Part shown: one piece after another, positions 34,420 to 43,419 of the stretch
Layout of the letters: each line of letters begins with the position of its first letter
Numbering within the stretch: the first letter of the stretch is position 1
Assembly (NCBI RefSeq): GCF_016920785.2
Contig: NW_024609846.1
Span: forward strand, 115,781,473 to 115,845,472
Reading direction: 5' to 3'
Source of the DNA: Ixodes scapularis
Taxonomy: Eukaryota; Arthropoda; Arachnida; Ixodida; Ixodidae
DNA: 64,000 nt
Position numbers and translations under genes: made by a program
The notes under the pieces: model-generated
Database searches by the model: none
The model's input: only the letters and a program-made list of their open reading frames with translations
What the model was told of the DNA's origin: nothing

Positions 34420-34760
34420 ATCCCCTTAAGTGACGCGTGCGCGTTCCACCTCTTGCAGGTCAAGCACGTTCTCTACCCAAAACCGTCGACAGAAAAAAAA
34501 AAATAACGAAAAATGGTTTTTAATGCAGTATTGCAACGGCGCAGGATATCCACCCGCTATCGTGGAGGCCCCCTCGCTCGCGCTAAAGCGGTGTAGGACT
34601 CCCGGGCATTTCGAAACGCCGTGCGACCTCCTCCCAAAGTAGTGCATGTATTCCCGGGGGCTCTTCTTCTTGCAGAGGTTCATCAAGGTTGTCTCACGCA
34701 CCCCTTTTAGGATACTTAAATGGGGAGGCAACAAGCTCGTACCGGACAGCCGCAATAAAC
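34420..34760. other. coding-like GC-rich patch, strand undecided
   Basis: On the minus strand a 109-codon frame includes ETTLMNLCKKKSPREYMHYF followed by GRRSHG, with GC-rich third positions. On the plus strand there is a very good splice acceptor (cttcttcttgcag, ending at 34,675) and a different frame that also looks coding-like. The two readings cannot both be right. The minus frame has a KKK...YFGRR arrangement like an amidated peptide precursor, but no signal peptide or family match is visible. I make no functional call. Confidence 0.2.
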
Positions 34761-35196
34761 TAAGTCAATACGGGACGCCGCCGCGGGCGCCAACTGGACA
34801 GGGCTCTCGCTTGCGTGTGCGTGCGTACGTGAGCGTATGTGTGTGTGTCTGTTCGTGTGTGCTCGTGTCAGGGAGGGGGATTTTGATAGGGTAGAGAGAG
34901 ACGGGGTCTTTAGGAGGCCCAGCACGTTCCGGTGTCTTCAATGCCCGTTACCGCCGCCAAGATATACGCGTCCTATGAACGAGCCCGTGATCGTTCCTTA
35001 AGACCGTCCGCCGCTGGTGCCGCTCTCTCGTCGAGTAATCCTCGGAAGGAATTGCGCAAAGTTTGCCGAAGAGGGACTTGTTGTTTGGGTGACATATGGG
35101 GTCGGCGGCCCGACAGAGGCCGCAGGGACGAACGCTCCTTGCTTTGAATAGTGCTATACTCCGTTCTTCAGAACTTAAGTCATGGAAGTCAATATA
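34761..35196. other. no gene; GT-rich low-complexity stretch
   Basis: About 34,815-34,870 is an impure (GT)n/(CGTG)n repeat. The rest is unassigned. Confidence 0.35.
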
Positions 35197-35202
35197 ATAA
35201 TT

Positions 35203-35245
<43 letters not shown>

Positions 35246-35460
35246 TAAGTCATTACCCTTTTTTCAATTCAATACAAAACAAAGCAGGTCCGTCATGAGC
35301 CAGTAGTGGCTTACAGGACTGAAACTGCAGCGACGTGAAGAAAACGGGAATGTTTTTTACAAAGCTGTTACACAAAGAACAATCTAAACAACGTATCCAA
35401 CGAAGCACATCTTTAGACTGCTTAAAAAAAAATAAAACATTGGTAATATAAATTATGTAA
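35197..35460 (-). repeat. LINE 3'-end fragment with (TTA)n tail
   Basis: A (TAA)n microsatellite at about 35,198-35,246 on the plus strand is followed by a stretch whose tgagccagtagtggcttac and ggactg blocks resemble the LINE 3' region at 38,480-38,560. Read on the minus strand this is a 3' untranslated region ending in (TTA)n. There is no coding sequence. Confidence 0.5.
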
Positions 35461-35711
35461 AGCAAGTATCCTGAACTCTTGTATCTTGAACTCTTGCAAC
35501 CAAAGCAAAAAAAAAAAAAAAAAAAAGACTTTTACAAATTAGCAGATAACCAGCAAAAAACGAGATATACAGAACTGCAGGTTCATCCTCGACGAGAGAA
35601 AAATCACATTAGGAGAAAGATAAATATAGGGATTTACACTGCACATTAAACTTAGCATAACGTTCTTCTAGCTTCTTTACCTGCCCCTTTGAATTTATTT
35701 ATAGAAATAAT

Positions 35712-36035
35712 ATTAATCAATCAATCAATGTTTATTATAGTGCCCAGGAAGAACCTGGCGGTCTTGGTACTGGCACACTGGATGGAAATGAATACGTAAA
35801 ACACAAACACAGAAGAGCGATGCACTATTCAGTAACTGCATATAATCATACACGACATACACTGAGCTGAATGATAACAAAATACAATTTCTAGGTCTTG
35901 TGTACAATGATGAGAAATTGCAGTAATATAAAAACAAGGTTGAGCGGCACTCAAAGCGAATAATAGTAGCACAAGCGCAAACCCAACAACGTCTGTGCTC
36001 TCCGAAATCAATCTTAAAGTGAACCCCAATTCTTA
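35712..36035 (-). repeat. LINE 3'-end fragment with (ATTG)n tail
   Basis: Plus-strand aatcaatcaatcaatg followed by gtgcccaggaagaacctggc and ggtcttggtac. The same blocks (gtgcccaggaacaacc, gcggtcttggtac) follow the (TAA)n at 43,855-43,880, so both are 3' ends of one LINE family on the minus strand, with different simple-repeat tails. The 35,461-35,711 stretch before it holds only an A-run and unassigned sequence. Confidence 0.6.
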
Positions 36036-36220
36036 TTCACCCACCGGACAGGTCTTCAATAGAAATAACAAATGCCTCGATAGCACGAGTTAAAAATATA
36101 AAGTTTCTCAGAGTGCTGGTTATAACACTCGGTCAGTCTAATAATTGAGCTTAAAAGACTAAAAGTTTTGGAAATATAAAATGATTGATTGATTCCGACT
36201 ACGCACACGTGGAACCCTAA

Positions 36221-36285
36221 AGGCCTGTTCACACTCTTGCGACCTCTTAGAACTGGGTGCCTTGAAACCTCTTACAACGAAGGCT
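36221..36285 (+). mobile_element. stub of TAA-flanked MITE family A
   Basis: TAA at 36,218-36,220 is followed by AGGCCTGTTCACACTCTTGC, the family A end seen at 3,423. The match is lost after about 65 bp and no right end is found, so this is a truncated copy. Confidence 0.6.
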
Positions 36286-36365
36286 GGATGTTTGATCGAT
36301 GAATCCGGCTGAGCCCTTTGGATCGGGCGGTAGCTTACGCCACCTAGCCATTTTTTTTTACCATT
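36283..36365 (-). repeat. dispersed repeat with GGTGGCGTAAGCTAC block, copy 2
   Basis: Minus-strand ggctaggtggcgtaagctac followed by a cgcccgatccaaagggct block. Same family as 25,925-26,040, diverged. It adjoins the 3' side of the LINE fragment at 36,465-37,375 and could be part of that element's tail. Confidence 0.45.
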
Positions 36366-36464
36366 TAAGCTTGGAAACATTTAAATGCGAAAACTATATT
36401 CACTCCGCACTGAAAAGAAAGTGAGGCTATAAAATCCCCTTGCCATTAGTTAATGAGAAAACAC

Positions 36465-37375
36465 CTAGTTTTCTCTCGCTTTCTGCCACCATTCACTTAA
36501 TCTCTGCTTAGTAATCTCTACCGTCTTGAAATTCACTTTTACTTTGCTGTCTCTAAAACCCAATGACTTTATTAAATCTATGTTGTCTTGGGTAGGCATA
36601 GGGGGAAGCCCTTTAGAGTAGAGCATCAAGTGCTCAGCCGTCTCGTCCTCCTCTCCACAAGCTGCGCACACCCTATCCATTTTCTGGTACTTCGCTCTGT
36701 ATGTTTTGGTTCGCGAAACACCTTTCCTTGCCTCAAACAACAATGAGCTTCCCCCAGAATTGTCATAAATGCTTTCTTTGACAATAACCGTTTTGTTTAA
36801 TCTATACCTTTCCAGAGCCGTCTTTGTCTGCATTCCCTCTAGCCACCGATCTCTTTCTGTGGCCTTAACTTTCCTCTTAACTGAGACCTGCTCTTCCGTA
36901 ACTCCACTATAGCCTAAAAACTTTCCTCTTAAAACAATTGGGTTGTGCGTGTGTTCATACAGCCTAGAGCTTGGTCTGCCTCAACGGGCGACGAGTCTCC
37001 CAGCTGTAGAAGAGCAATTTAGCCAGTGCAGTACAACCGCTAGCCTGGGCTTTTTAACGTGCATCACGCAGTAGTGATACACGACCGCACGCCGGTACGA
37101 TGCTCATCCAGATCGAAACGGGCAGGGGTGGAGATTGAATTCAGGGTCCCTGGGTTCTGCAGCGCGAGCTTTCGCTCCATGTGCTCCGAGCTGGTGTGCG
37201 CTTGACCACTCGGTCACCGATCCCCCAACTTTTCTCTTAATTTCCTAGTGCGCTGTCTTCACTTTGTGTCTATACTCCTCATGAATAAATAGCAGAAAAT
37301 CTTTCATGCCCCTTGCTCCCCATCAATTTGCCTCAACCGATCCTCAAATTCTATCTTGTCCTCACAGCTTCCCTG
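36465..37375 (-). pseudogene. LINE ORF2 C-terminal fragment ('tick transposon' type), split by a SINE
   Basis: The minus strand reads GYSGVTEEQVSVKRKVKATE, then KTALERYRLNKTVI, a finger CAACGEEDETAEHLMLYSKG, LGFRDSKV and RLSEWWQKAREN before the stop at 36,465. A further upstream piece (MKDFLLFIHEEYRHKVKTAH, then a stop) lies beyond the SINE at about 37,240-37,310. The H-x(n)-C finger and EWW tail mark the ORF2 end of a tick LINE family related to 26,424-26,600. The RT core is absent. The fourth finger residue is S in YSKG rather than C, and one in-frame stop is present. Confidence 0.75.
36990..37232 (-). repeat. tRNA-derived SINE, copy 3 (best-preserved promoter)
   Basis: On the minus strand the head reads gggatcggtgaccgagtggt, with A box tgaccgagtggtcaa (37,202-37,216) and B-box-like attcaatctcc (near 37,130-37,140). 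A box and spacing resemble tRNA-Ser/Leu-type tRNAs. The body matches the other two copies. It sits between two pieces of the same LINE frame, so it inserted into that LINE. Confidence 0.82.
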
Positions 37376-37379
37376 CCGT

Positions 37380-37709
37380 CAACAACGAGAGCACACACTG
37401 GCGCCATCTATTGGGAGCAGTGTAAACTTGGCGGTCCGGCATATTTTCTATTTGTCTCGCGCATTATCCTTTCTATCTTGGCTCGAAAAACGTTTGTCAA
37501 CGTTATAAACGAGCCTTCCTTATAGGTATTACGCACATTTGACCTCGGAAATCCCGCAAAACCTTCGCTCTTGTGAAATGCAGTTCCAGTGTCACCGCAT
37601 AGATGGCGCCAGAATGCCACTGTGTTCCCTCGTCCTAAGGAATTTCAAGAGGTTTCAGCAGGTCTCGTCTTTCTCGGTCGTACTCGGTTGCAAGAGTGCG
37701 AACGGGCCT
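37380..37709 (-). mobile_element. TAA-flanked MITE family A, inverted and truncated copy
   Basis: Reading inward from the TAA at 37,710-37,712, the end is AGGCCCGTTCGCACTCTTGC, and the element then matches 3,423-3,755 over about 320 bp. Shared blocks include ggcgccatctatgcggtgac and aggctcgtttataacgttga. The opposite end is missing; homology stops near 37,380. Confidence 0.75.
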
Positions 37710-37854
37710 TAAGGCACACTTCAGACAAGAGGCTTGGTGAATTAATCGGACCATGCAACGTTTTAAACAAAAACAATAGGCTCGCCTTCTCGCCCTTCTG
37801 CCGACGCCGGTGCAGGCTTAGCAAGTCAACACGCTCTAACGTTATGTCATAAGT

Positions 37855-38436
37855 CTAACAATAAACATCCTTCATAAGGTAGCGATGTTTAAAGATGGAA
37901 ATAAACTTTTGGTGAGCTCGTTTAATTTCCAACGAGTTAGTTTCAGAGATTCCGTTCCACAGAAACAAGGCATATTCTAACTGGGGCACGCATAACGAGC
38001 GGTACAGCATGAGAAACAAAGAAGGATGCTTAAAGTTCTTCGTTAAGCGAGAGGCAATACCCAGCGTGCGCAGAGACGGGTTAACGAGCCCAGTTACGTG
38101 ACTAGAGAATCGCAGGCTAGGATCGAACATAACTCCTGGATCTTTCATTGCACATACCCGGGACAGGGGTTTACCATGAATTCTATATGCGAAAAATGTA
38201 TTCTGTGCCTTCCGAGTAAATGTCATAACCTTGGTTTTAGCACGGTTAACAAAAGATTATTGGTTGAACACCACCTAAAGAAAGCACCTGCGTCTTCCTG
38301 AAGCCTAGCACAATCATCTAAAGTAACGTTTTCTTTGTAAATTTTAACGTCATCAGCGTATTGCAGAAACGAAGAATTATAAATAGCATCAGAGACGTCA
38401 TTTACAAAAAATTGTGAACAGGAGCGGTCCTAGGAC
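37855..38436 (-). pseudogene. LINE reverse transcriptase fragment
   Basis: The minus strand encodes FVNDVSDAIYNSSFLQYADD near 38,350-38,410 (catalytic YADD), then NVTLDDCARLQEDAGAF. After a frame change come KDPGVMFDPSLRFSSHVTGL and CVPQLEYALFLWNGIS, standard blocks of the post-catalytic region in Jockey/CR1-type RTs. It is truncated on its 5' side exactly where the (TAA)n tail of the next LINE begins (about 38,437). No endonuclease, no 3' tail and no target duplication were identified. Confidence 0.78.
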
Positions 38437-38441
38437 GGATA

Positions 38442-38472
<31 letters not shown>

Positions 38473-39107
38473 TTTTATAGTCAGCGTTGTGGTACAAATA
38501 TATTTCCCGTCAAAGCCTATGATGGCTTGTGGGACTGGGCCCTGCAAGTCGACAGATGCGAGCTAACACAAAAGAACTGGAAATAAAATCAACAAGCACT
38601 ATCCACACATAAACTCAACTGCAGTCAAGGCTCATTCAAAGCCTGCCTGCTACCCACCCCCCCCCCCCCCCCCCTCCCCAACAACAAAACAAAAAAATTG
38701 TTTCCCACTGCTTCCGACATATTTGCAAGGAACCATTTTGTAACCTTCGTCTTCGAATCTAGAGAAAATACACAATCTGGTAGCTGACTGAAGGTGTCGG
38801 GAACATAGTAGTTTCACGTTTTCACTCTGTACCTCGGGAAACAACTTGGTTTTTTTAAATCTGATCGACTGCCTAAGAATACGAGATGGTACATGTGGGA
38901 TCTTGTAGTTGTCCGTCCAAAAATATCGAAGAATTGCTGTTTGTTGGTACAACAAACACAAATTTGGCAGCACAGGTTGTTAAAGAGATTCCTGCTGTTT
39001 GAGTGACTTGAATTGTACGCAACATTTTTTAAAAGACATTTCAAAACACTGTTCACCTTCTCGTGCCAGACCCCTGCACTGTGCGCGAACACTGTCATAC
39101 CGTACCT
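38437..39107 (-). pseudogene. 3' part of a LINE split by the 39,111-43,416 element
   Basis: From a (TTA)n tail (plus-strand taataat, 38,446-38,474) through a 3' untranslated region with a C18/G18 run (38,657-38,674), the minus strand then encodes the RT thumb region: RYGMTVFAHSAGVWHEKVNS and LKCLLKNVAYNSSHSN, followed by IPHVPSRILRQSIRFKK-type sequence. The same arrangement, LRYGITLFGNRADV, occurs in the LINE at 46.5 kb. The reading starts abruptly at TTAAGGTACGG, where its upstream half continues at 43,420 beyond the inserted element. Confidence 0.8.
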
Positions 39108-39366
39108 TAAAAGACCTCTAACACGCCAAACAAAAAAAACAAAAAATTCTTTTTCATGCTAGGCGTTGAAATGGCATGTCAGAACATTACCAAAAAATTG
39201 TTTCACTATAGAGGTGCGTAGTTTTTTTTATAACAAAATAGAAATACGAGGCCCAATTCAAAGTTCCCGCCAGTGCACTGTGACGTAACAGTGTACCGCA
39301 AGGTGTCGGGGCGGTCAGAAGGGAGGCATCGCCGAAAGTCACGTGCGTTCTATCCCTCCTCGTGCT

Positions 39367-40511
39367 CATAGAGTTATTATAATGTACGCTAGAGGTTCAA
39401 GTGGCGCTAGTGTGCTGACGTAAATTGAAGCAGACAGCAACCAGTCGAAAATTGACTTCCGGTAATGCATTTCTATGGGAAAAAGTGAGCGCATTTTCTC
39501 CCTGCGCTCGATCAAAAGAGCAAATATCCCGAATAATTCGTACGTACAAAGTAGCTTGGAACATTACTCAGTCAGGCCGACGAAATAATTGGTCAGTTAT
39601 GGCGTGTTTCTTTCAAATTGGTCGGATTAAAAACGGTGCTAAAACGGCTTCGTACGTGTATTTATGTGCACTGTCGGACACTGTTAGCGCGAACACGACG
39701 TCGGCGCTTTTCAGCATGAAGGATATACGTGCCAGACGAAAGAAGAACATCTGGAAATAAAGGAAGGCGGACGGCAAGAACTACGCAGTAACACTGAATC
39801 AGTAACTACCCATGCATGTACGATAAAAATAAATTGAAGGTCACGTAATATATTCCGATTTTAAATAAGCAAGCACCGCTTTATTCTTTCTGCTCTGTGC
39901 GAAGATGTTTGTTCGTACGTTCAAGATATCACCCGCACGCTAGAAATCTTTGAGAATAACTGCCCGGCAGCGGAAACAATTCCAAGAGACATCTTTCATA
40001 GCGCACTTACTTTACTATCTACGTTTTGAATGTTTTTATCCGCTCATGCACGATGGCGTCATTTTCATATAGTGACAGGACTGGCATTATCAACATATAT
40101 AAGCGTCACCAGAATGCTGGCGAGCCTTGAACACACTCCATATTCCTTTCGATTGTAATTTTGCTTTGAATCGTCGCTTGTTCTTACACACCTGCAACTG
40201 CGGAACACACGTTTGGGACTAAAATGTAGCGAAGTTAAACATCAATCACTGATGAGAAAAAATGTGTTAACTACAGTAATTACACTTTTACAATGTTAAT
40301 TAAGACACATACTATTCGATACGACCCAAATAACCAAAGTGTTCTGTGTTCTTTTCCGGCGAAGAGACAAAATGCACCCGCGTTTTCCCATAGGAATGCA
40401 CAGGAGCACCGCAAAAGTAGACTAGTTGCTGTCGGCTTCAATTTGCGTCACGGAAGTTCCACAGACACTAGTGCCAGTTGAACCTCTAGCGTACATTATA
40501 ATAACTCTATG
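39367..40511. mobile_element. 1,145-bp element with perfect 8-bp target duplication and about 115-bp TIRs
   Basis: Flanked by ctcgtgct at 39,359-39,366 and 40,512-40,519. Both ends read CATAGAGTTATTATAATG inward, followed by tacgctagaggttcaa and a weaker match continuing to gcattyctatgggaaaa, about 115-135 bp. The empty site (agcacgag at 43,146-43,153) survives in the opposite arm of the host element. An 8-bp duplication and CA-start fit hAT or P-type elements. The single 111-codon plus-strand frame (39,425-39,760) has no known domain, so it is nonautonomous. Confidence 0.85.
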
Positions 40512-40929
40512 CTCGTGCTTACCACGAGCGCGTGAAATATTTTTTTAAATATTTTGTTTATTCTCCGCATCTCCCCGAGCGATCCAAGCAGACAAGGTTT
40601 CTTTTATTTGCTTTCATCGCTTAATGTTGCTGTAAAGGTAGAAGAAGAGGAGTCAGTGAATTGACGTGATCAACTACAATGCCTACACTCTGTTTCACCT
40701 TGTGTTGTACCATAGCCTCCTTTATACTGATAATGCCTGCCCAATGGTTGGCTTCACCATGCTTCGTCGTCGTCGCGCCTGCTTCGCATGTTTGCTGCTA
40801 GAGGCGCCAAAACCCCATACAAAAATGCAGACGACTCCTCTTCGCTGCCCGTTGCTAGTCCACTGTGATGCCGTTTGTGAATTGAATTCATTCGTAACCC
40901 ATGCTACATACCAGGCGCAGGGCACCGTC

Positions 40930-41289
40930 AGAATAGATTTTATGTATAAGTAAGTCTTATACCTTTCTTTTAGCTTTCACGTCTTGGTTTTGTTTGTATG
41001 CTGAAATGTTACCAGACCTCTGGTGCTTGTCATATCGACAACAGAAATAGTCAATGCCAATTAAAAAGGAGACAGACAGGCTGACGGACTTTCACGACGT
41101 TGAAGCCGCGACCACTTTAGAGTTTTTATTGCTACTGGAGCACAGCCGCAAAACATACGGCCCGCGGACTACATGCGGCAGTCATGTGGTTTTTCTCAGG
41201 ACCGCGAACGCGTCCCCGCTGACCGAAGGCCTGCGCACCCGTCGGCAACACACTGACGGGAGTCTTGATATACAATTCCAATTTGTTTT
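40930..41289. other. central part of the 4.3-kb element, unassigned
   Basis: A 106-codon plus-strand frame (41,054-41,374) without a recognised domain spans part of this stretch. Confidence 0.25.
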
Positions 41290-41556
41290 TTTAAGTGCAC
41301 AGCCCCTTGATGGTTTTTACCGGTCTCTTGTGGTCCGCACTGTTTTTCACGTATGCAGTTCTAGAGTTTTTTAACGGCTTCGTAGATTGTGGCTTGTTGG
41401 TGAAGATCTTCTTGGAGTCATGCTTGTCAGTCACGGATGCCGAGTAGTTTGTGAAAATTGGCCTGAAATATCTAGTACACAGAAGTTGCAGAAAATCTTT
41501 GTGATGGTTGACATCTTTCTCTACCTTTGCGTATTTGAGAGCGCCATGGTGTATAA
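41290..41556 (-). other. unidentified open frame inside the 4.3-kb element
   Basis: Minus-strand frame ending at 41,291 with GALKYAKVEKDVNHHKDFLQ, LLCTRYFRPIFTNYSASVTD and a Lys/Thr-rich tail, bounded upstream by the MITE at 41,557. The composition looks protein-like and it is the only plausible coding remnant in the centre of the element. I do not recognise the family; it may be a fragment of the element's own protein. Confidence 0.25.
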
Positions 41557-41766
41557 AGCCTGGTTCAGACAGTTGCGTTTGACTGCGTTTGACTGCGTTG
41601 CGGCTACAAGAAACCAGGACATCCCTGTTGCTTATATCGCGTGCCAAGATGATTCCTTGAATTGGATTCCACGCTTCATACGAAGCACAGAGGTGTCGGT
41701 GACTCGCTTTCGGTTCTCGACACAACGCAGTCAAACGCACTCAAACGCAAGTGTCTGAACCGGCCT
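41557..41766. mobile_element. TAA-flanked MITE with GCGTTTGACT arms
   Basis: 210 bp between TAA at 41,554-41,556 and 41,767-41,769. Ends are AGCCTGGTTCAGACAGTTGC and AGGCCGGTTCAGACACTTGC, followed by gcgtttgactgcgtttgactg-like repeats in both arms. It belongs to the same end-type group as 3,423 and 60,748 but has its own arm motif. It is nested in the 4.3-kb element. Confidence 0.8.
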
Positions 41767-41769
41767 TAA

Positions 41770-42389
41770 GAGTATCCACCGCAGTATCACCAGCTGCATG
41801 CTAAGGCTTTTTCATTTTCAGCATATTTCGTAGTTTTTTTGTGGTTTTTTTTTGGTAAAATCTCTACAAAGTTCTTCAGCGCATGCAACACCCTCACTAG
41901 CTTCACTGATGGATAGTATAGTCCTCCCCTGTCCTGGTGCCTGAGGAGGGAATTACCAGGAGCCATAGAAGCCTGTTTAATGACCACTAGGAAGTGCAAC
42001 TCGCGAGTCCGAGTTGCACATTGGCACACACCAGTAAGGTATCTTGCGACTTAGAATGCAGCACAAAGAGTTGGGGCTAAGTACAAGGTGCTGATGTACC
42101 CATGATCAATAAATGGAATGAAATGACCGCGCCTGTACGTGTGGCGTCGCGGTGCGCGTGCCACAAGCAGCAGACGGCTTCGTGCTATTGAGCTATGCCG
42201 GTAATTGCTAAGCGCTCTATCTGCGGGTCGAACGACGACCGAAAAAAGTTACTCGCGTCACAAACAAATTACGTGATCAAGTGACCTATTTGATCACGTA
42301 AGGTCACGTTACCGCGTAACTTAACATAGAAAACTTACGTTATCACGTAGCTTAACGGATAACGTAGCTTACGCTACCTACAGTGAACT
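41770..42389. other. short palindromes and a poly(A) signal; no gene
   Basis: A 10-bp perfect hairpin gtgcaactcg/cgagttgcac spans 41,994-42,019. An AATAAA lies in tcaataaatggaatg near 42,105. A 12-bp perfect stem ttacgtgatcaa/ttgatcacgtaa spans 42,269-42,301, followed by further gtaacg/cgttac-type motifs to 42,360. The (TCA)AATAAA with an a-rich end looks like the 3' end of a retroelement, but it is unassigned. Confidence 0.35.
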
Positions 42390-42680
42390 GTAGCAGCAGG
42401 CAGCGGACAAGCGTCGTATGCATTTCTGTATGGGGTTTTGGCACCCCTAGTGGCAAATCTGTGAAGTAAGCGCGACGACGACAAAGAAAGCATTGGGCAG
42501 GCATTTTCAGTATAAAGGAGGCTATGGTTGTACCGCAGGAAAGACTACAAGCGCAAGCTCCTTGCTCTATGGCACATCTCGGCGGCTCAAGCTCTCGTGC
42601 ACCAAGGGCAGCTGCCAACGCTATGAGCTCGCGCTTCTAGCCTTCGCTGCGGTACAACATAAGGTGAAACGGAGTATAGA

Positions 42681-42893
42681 ATGTGCTGTGTGATGAACTG
42701 TCCCGGTATTTCAGCAACTGAAGAAGAGATCACACTGCATGCATTTCCGAAAGACGGCAGGCATCTTCAGCCTGGAGAGTATACGATGATTCGACGACCT
42801 CGGTGTTTGAACCTTCAGCAATGCAATTCGGCGTGTCGTACGCTAGCAATCCTAATTTCTGCGAGCGTTCTAAAATTTTTTTTCGAAACTTAA
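42681..42893 (+). pseudogene. THAP-like N-terminal reading frame
   Basis: ATG at 42,681 opens MCCVMNCPGISATEEEITLH followed by AFPKDGRH. The C-x(n)-C ... LHxFPKD pattern closely resembles the start of a THAP zinc-binding domain (CCxxxC...F/LHxFPxD), found in P-element transposases and THAP proteins. The expected following R..W..A.R and the distal C..H pair are not evident in this frame, so the domain is incomplete or spliced. It lies in the right arm of the 4.3-kb element, in the segment absent from the left arm. A TATA-like tataaagg lies upstream near 42,513. Confidence 0.4.
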
Positions 42894-43419
42894 TAGCCTC
42901 TTTTGTGCCCAGTATAGCTCTATATCACCCTACTGACGGCATGCACTCGTACACTGGCTTGTACTCGCAACGCTTTCATCATTGACCTACATCACGTCGA
43001 TCCACTGACTCTTCGTTTTCAACTTTTACAGCACGCAAACTAACCAACGGTGCAGCGATAAAGAGCTACTGGAACTGAAACTTCGTTTTCTACAATCGCT
43101 CGTACAAGGAGCAGAAAAAAAAAGTCTTAGGCACGGTCGCGGAGAGCACGAGGAGTAAAACTCACGTGACTTCCTGCGAACCCAATTTTAGTGACGTAGG
43201 TCGATGCCTCCCTTCTGACCGCCCCGACACCTTGCGGTACACTGTTACGTCACAGTGCACTGGCGGGCACTTTGAATTGGGCCTCGCATTTTTATTTGTT
43301 CATAAAAAAACTACGCTACTGTATAGTGAAACAATTTTTTTTTGTAATGTCATGACATGTCATTTTAACGCTTGGCATGAAAAAACAAAATTTTTTTTGG
43401 CGTGTCAGAGGCCCTTTAA

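Larger units (their letters stand above)
39111..43416. mobile_element. 4.3-kb TAA-flanked element with long inverted arms
   Basis: TAA duplications at 39,108-39,110 and 43,417-43,419. Ends are AAGACCTCTAACACGCC (left) and AAGGGCCTCTGACACGCC (right, inward). The arms pair over roughly 700 bp: 39,111-39,366 plus 40,512-40,930 with 43,416 back to about 42,390. Shared blocks include tgacgtaacagtgtaccgca, ccaattcaaagt and gtggtatagcct-like segments. Joining the flanks restores the LINE reading ALAYNVLRYGMTVF, proving insertion into a LINE. The right arm contains about 290 bp (42,690-42,985, with a THAP-like start) missing from the left arm. The centre (40,960-42,390) has no recognised transposase. 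The 3-bp TAA target fits PIF/Harbinger, but the THAP-like reading does not. Confidence 0.8.

Noticed and set aside
35198..35246. (TAA)n as target duplications of the TAA-flanked MITEs
   Set aside because: It is a simple repeat attached to a LINE 3' region, with no MITE ends.
36990..37232. A functional tRNA gene
   Set aside because: The A and B boxes are tRNA-like but the sequence does not fold as a complete tRNA and is repeated with a long unrelated body, so it is a SINE.
42803..42985. Frame after the THAP-like start as the rest of a THAP domain
   Set aside because: It lacks the expected Trp and distal Cys-His pair, so it was not joined to the THAP-like start.
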